Assembly: GCF_024586455.1 (NCBI RefSeq)
Contig: NC_065923.1
Location: 67,119,076 to 67,183,075 of the forward strand
Direction of reading: 5' to 3'
Length of the DNA stretch: 64,000 nt
DNA from: Bactrocera neohumeralis
Taxonomy: Eukaryota > Arthropoda > Insecta > Diptera > Tephritidae
In this document: positions 60,735 through 64,000 of the stretch, in pieces
How the letters are laid out: each line of letters begins with the position of its first letter
How positions within the stretch are numbered: position 1 is the stretch's first letter
Notes under the pieces: model-generated
The model's input: only the letters and a program-made list of their open reading frames with translations
Told to the model about the DNA's origin: nothing
The model's database searches: none
Made by a program: the position numbers and the translations under genes

Positions 60735-61619
60735 TTAGGAACTTTCCAAAGTAAACAGGACTTTAAAAAAAGAACAAATGGTTTTTTCGGCAAAATCAAT
60801 TTATTTTATTCAAAATAATATCCATCTGCTTCAATACAGTTTTTAAAAAGTCCAAAATCATGTCGAACGAGTGTATTACCTCGTTGGCCAGTATGGCCAC
60901 CAGTATGCCGGTGCAAGCCCTTTAATGGCCTCTGCGTCTGCATAACGCTTTCCTTTCATGGGCAAATGCATTTTTTCGAAAAGAAAGAAGTCAAACGCTG
61001 CCATATCAGGTGAACACTGGGAGTGATTAATGGTTAAAATGTGATTTTTGATCAAATAATTGGTTACAAGCGTCGATCGAATGTTGGATTCTGAGCAATT
61101 TTTGGTCGTCAGTCAATTTGTGCGGAACAAACCGAGCGCACACCTTTCGTAAGCCCAAATGTTCTGTCAATGATGTTCATTCCATTTCCATGAATTTCAA
61201 TGATTATTTCGGCTGATTTTTGATGAATTCACGCACAGTTTCGATGGAATTTCCGGTGATCACGAATTTTGATTGGCCCACATGTTGATCGTCATTTTGT
61301 CCTCACGACCACTTTGAAAATGTTGAAACCACTCGTGCACTCTGCTACGGGATAGGCATTCATTGGCATAAACTTGCTTCAGCAATTGAAACGTTTTAAT
61401 AATTTTAAAACAAAATTTAATGTTGACTCTTTGTTCGAAGCTCATTTTCGCACCGATAACACAAACATACTGACACTTAAAACGCAATAGCTTCTCTTGC
61501 AATCAATGAAATATCATGAAATTCTCACTAGACAATCGATAAAGATAGCAGATTCTGTAGATGCTGCCACCAGGGGGCGCTAGATTGAAAAAGTCCTGTT
61601 TACTTTGGAACTCAACTTG
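60735..61619 (-). mobile_element. mariner (D,D34D) copy A, internally deleted
   Basis: The ends share TTCCAAAGTAAACAGGACTTT (21 bp, inverted). The right end reads CAAGTTGAGTTCCAAAGTAA on the minus strand and abuts TA at 61620-61621; the left end has a changed tip and no clean TA match. The element is about 885 bp, whereas intact mariners are near 1.25-1.3 kb. Comparison with copy B (62848 onward) places a deletion of about 365 bp at the joint near 61079-61082. There the sequence jumps from the RIQH block straight to the block after HDNAPCH. Confidence 0.9.
60790..61445 (-). pseudogene. mariner transposase of copy A, lacking the catalytic centre
   Basis: The start at 61445 gives MSFEQRVNIKFCFKIIKTFQ, then LSRSRVHEWFQHFQSGRED, the first helix-turn-helix of mariner transposase. 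After frame changes follow GNSIETVREFIKNQPK, SLKFMEME, and a KGVRSVCSAQID-type segment in a shifted frame. Then, beyond the deletion, come SIDACNQLFDQKSHF, CSPDMAAFDFFLFEKMHLPM and KGKRYADAEAIKG. The first and second catalytic aspartates are gone with the deletion; only the third (AAFDFFLF) remains. The protein cannot be active. It still shows the linker that copy B has lost. Confidence 0.88.
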
Positions 61620-61621
61620 TA

Positions 61622-62845
61622 TGTATTTCTCAACGTTCCTGTGTTTGTATATATATTTTGTGTAGACGTATGTAATAAATCGTCAGTAAAATCTGGCACA
61701 CGAATGCAATAAATCATAAAAAGACAGCGACACAAATCAGCGCACACAAATGCAATTGGAGAAAGGTATGTGGTAGTTTTAGAATGTTTGTGTGTATCTT
61801 TGTAAGTGGGCTGAAGAAATGGTCGACGTAATACTAAATGAAAGTGTTGACTGATGCCCAACAGATGTTTATTATATGGCACAAAGTAGAGATACACACA
61901 TTCATGCATGCGCACTTACATATATATTGATATACATACACAGACAAATATGCTAATATGTAGCTTCGTATGGCAACATCAACACTTTCGTTTTGGTTAT
62001 TTACTGCAGACTAAAATGGAGAACGTAGTAAGTTAACAGAGTGGTGAAAATAATATTTCGGTTTTCAAGAGCTCTACTATAAACCCGACTCTCTTTACAG
62101 CTTGTCTGCATTTAAGTTTCTTATATGTATGTCACTATGTTTCTCGTACGTTGTGCGCTTATAGATTCGTATGTCGAAATTTGCATACGAAATCATTTCC
62201 GAAGCATGGAATTGCGGAAAATTAATTGCAAAGTGTGGGCCAAATGTTGTTGCTCTTGACTGCGGGAATCACGTAGCCTTATTTGCATTGCAAAATGCTT
62301 CGGAACATCTTAGGCTGCTTACCACACCACGCTTTCAATACAACATACAAACATATAGATATGTATATACATATAAACATACATATTATCAATATTTGTG
62401 TTTGTATGAAATTTAATACACTCGCCGAGTCTTATAAACTAATGTATATAAGTACATATGCATGTAGATATATAAATGAAACATATTCATGTATTTGAAT
62501 TTACGTCAGCGAATCTTTACAACTCTTCTTATGATAAATTATAAACAGTACACACATATATATATATACACAGACACAAAAGTTTCGTGTGACAAGCATT
62601 TTTTCGCCATTTCTCTTTATTATTATATAATTATTTTATGTTATTACGTAGTGTGGCATTAATGGCCTGCCGGCGGATGTTGCACGAAACAACGCCGTAT
62701 GTGCGCAGCAGTAACGGTACTATTAGTATATATATATTTAAAATAAATCAAATGGCAGCAGATCTCTCCTACGGAACTATGCAGTGGAGATAAATAGGTC
62801 AAAGAAATATAGTTTGGACAGAAAAAATTAATAAATATTTAGACA
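61622..62845. other. spacer between the two mariner copies
   Basis: No gene supported. ATAC/TATA microsatellite words lie at 61915-61950 and 62345-62395, and a (TA)n run at 62555-62572. Confidence 0.4.
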
Positions 62846-62847
62846 TA

Positions 62848-64000
62848 CAAGGTCGGTCGCAAAAGAAACAGAACTTTTTAAATATAACTGTTTCTGGTGG
62901 CGCCATCTATTGGTGGGTATATAAAATAAAAAAGTTTGTTTTCTTGTTGATATTTCGTCAAAATTTTGAGACAATTGGATAACTACAATCGATGTTATCG
63001 ATCAAAAAGTGACAACAGCTTTTGGTCATCGGTCGTAAAATGCATTTTGAACAAAGAGCAAATATTAAATTTTGTTTTAAACTTGGGAAAACGTTTACTG
63101 AAACATTTCAAATGATGAAAAAATTGGTTATGGTGATCAGTGCCTATCCCGTAGTAATGTGCATGAGTGGTTTAAGCGATTCCAAGAAGGTCGTGAGGAC
63201 CTCTATGACGATCAGAAGTCGGGCCGGCCAAAAGAATGAGCCGAAATCTTCTTTGTGTTACATGGAAATGGAGTTAAATATCACCAAAGACTCCATTCAT
63301 CGCATTTTGATAGATAAATTGGGTCTACGGAAGGTGTGCTCCAAGTTTGTTCCGCACAAATTGACTGAAGAGCAAAAATTGCCAAGAATCCAACATTGTA
63401 AGGATTTTATTAAGGAGTCGAGAAAGGACATAAACTACAAATATTCGATTGTGACTGGTGATGAAACGTGGTGCTTTCAATATGATCCCGAAACCAAAGG
63501 TCAAAGTGCCGAATGGAAGCATCCAGACGAGCCATCACCGAAAAAAAGTCGTCTTCAGAAGTCAAAAATAAAGACAGTGCTGATTTGTTTTTACGATTCC
63601 GAGGATATTGTACTCCGAGAGTTCGTCCCACCTGGCCAAACGATTAATACTGTGTTTTACCTTGGTGTTATGAAGCGTATTTTGCCACGCATTCGTCGTG
63701 CTCGACCTCAATGCCGTGAGGCAGGGTCATGGCGCTTGTTGCACGATAATGCGCCGTGTCATCGGTCGACGCTTGCCACTGATTTTTTGACAAAAAACTC
63801 CATATTAACCATTAATCATTCACCTGATCTGACACACTGTGATTTTTACCTATTTGGAAAACGTCATTTGCCCATCAAAGGACACTGGTTTCAGGACATT
63901 TCAGCTATCCAAAAGGCGACGACCGATATTCTCAAGAGCATTCCGAAAAGTGACCTTAAACACTCATTTGAAATGCTAATTGACCGGGCTATACGCTGTA
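62848..64000 (+). mobile_element. mariner (D,D34D) copy B, right end outside the window
   Basis: After TA (62846-62847) the element begins CAAGGTCGGTCGCAAAAGAA, ACAGAACTTTTT. This is the same terminal pattern as the right end of copy A (CAAGTTGAGTTCCAAAGTAA, ACAGGACTTT), so both belong to one family or to close sister families. A 5' leader of about 190 bp precedes the transposase frame. The window ends near the transposase C-terminus, so the right inverted repeat must lie within roughly the next 150 bp. Confidence 0.9.
63040..64000 (+). CDS. mariner transposase, open to the window edge but with altered N-terminus
   Basis: An uninterrupted frame of 320 codons runs from the ATG at 63040 to the end of the window. 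It starts MHFEQRANIKFCFKLGKTFT. Codons ~33-72 are read in a shifted frame: the normal helix-turn-helix (GDQCLSRSNVHEWFKRFQEG, then RPK) is visible in the neighbouring frame. The frame is regained at about PKSSLCYMEMELNITKDS, where about 18-20 residues present in copy A are missing. Then follow GLRKVCSKFVPHKLTEEQK, the first catalytic Asp at residue 141 (VTGDETWCFQYDPETK), the second at 236 (LLHDNAPCH) and the third at 268 (LTHCDFYLFGK). Only 31 residues lie between the last two instead of 34; three residues present in copy A (before SPD) are gone. Probably inactive despite the open frame. Confidence 0.85.
   Translation, partial: MHFEQRANIKFCFKLGKTFTETFQMMKKLVMVISAYPVVMCMSGLSDSKKVVRTSMTIRSRAGQKNEPKSSLCYMEMELNITKDSIHRILIDKLGLRKVCSKFVPHKLTEEQKLPRIQHCKDFIKESRKDINYKYSIVTGDETWCFQYDPETKGQSAEWKHPDEPSPKKSRLQKSKIKTVLICFYDSEDIVLREFVPPGQTINTVFYLGVMKRILPRIRRARPQCREAGSWRLLHDNAPCHRSTLATDFLTKNSILTINHSPDLTHCDFYLFGKRHLPIKGHWFQDISAIQKATTDILKSIPKSDLKHSFEMLIDRAIRC

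Noticed and set aside
1..64000. tRNA genes
   Set aside because: I looked for B-box-like GGTTCRANNCC with a matching A box; the few TTCGAA words (for example near 32341, 50812, 51251) lack both the flanking bases and an A box.
1..64000. CRISPR arrays, bacterial operons or phage genes
   Set aside because: The base composition, lack of dense coding and the eukaryotic transposon content exclude a prokaryotic source.

Overview
The window reads as non-coding DNA from an insect, most likely a higher fly and plausibly a tephritid fruit fly. The sequence is strongly AT-rich, full of microsatellites of the ATAC/ATGT type, and crowded with decayed DNA transposons and LINE fragments. I found no host protein-coding gene, tRNA, rRNA or CRISPR array that I could support. 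The fly assignment is inference. It rests on a DD41D rosa/Visitor-like mariner relative and on two dispersed repeat families (here called A and B) that I remember as common in tephritid genomic sequence.

Layout, left to right. 0-5.9 kb: AT-rich spacer with two mariner fossils (317-421 and 5525-5830), a decayed 26-bp minisatellite (2874-3135) and a family B repeat (3740-4430). 9.9-15.3 kb: a LINE RNase H scrap, a LINE reverse transcriptase scrap, a 92-bp tandem duplication inside a decayed satellite-like tract (12.2-13.2 kb), a poly-A-tailed retroposed insert with target-site duplication (14139-14239) and a second family B repeat. 17.5-25.1 kb: another family B piece, the most complete family A repeat (19587-20037), a LINE reverse transcriptase pseudogene (20465-21190, minus), a mariner fossil (23150-23690, minus) and a small MITE. 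25-35 kb is mostly spacer, with an AATTGA/TCAATT-rich tract at 29.9-30.35 kb. A perfect (AAAAC)n array of 653 bp lies at 35086-35738.

36.9-50.9 kb is rich in transposon derivatives. It holds several family A repeats, a 453-bp MITE with 85-bp inverted repeats, a pair of CACTGGCC-ended elements and a 982-bp fold-back derivative of a DD41D transposon. It also holds a 161-bp tandem duplication, a scar where a 23-bp end of the same DD41D family sits beside filler DNA, and a 472-bp hAT-type MITE with an 8-bp target-site duplication. 51.4-52.6 kb is a GC- and CpG-richer island that might be regulatory. A 5'-truncated LINE with an 11-bp target-site duplication lies at 54954-55762. The right end carries two related D,D34D mariner copies in opposite orientation (60735-61619 minus; 62848 to the window end, plus). 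Their lesions differ: one lost the catalytic centre, the other has a scrambled DNA-binding region but keeps a frame of at least 320 codons open to the window edge.

There is no pathway or operon here. The biological content is a record of transposition, internal deletion, excision repair and tandem-repeat growth and decay.
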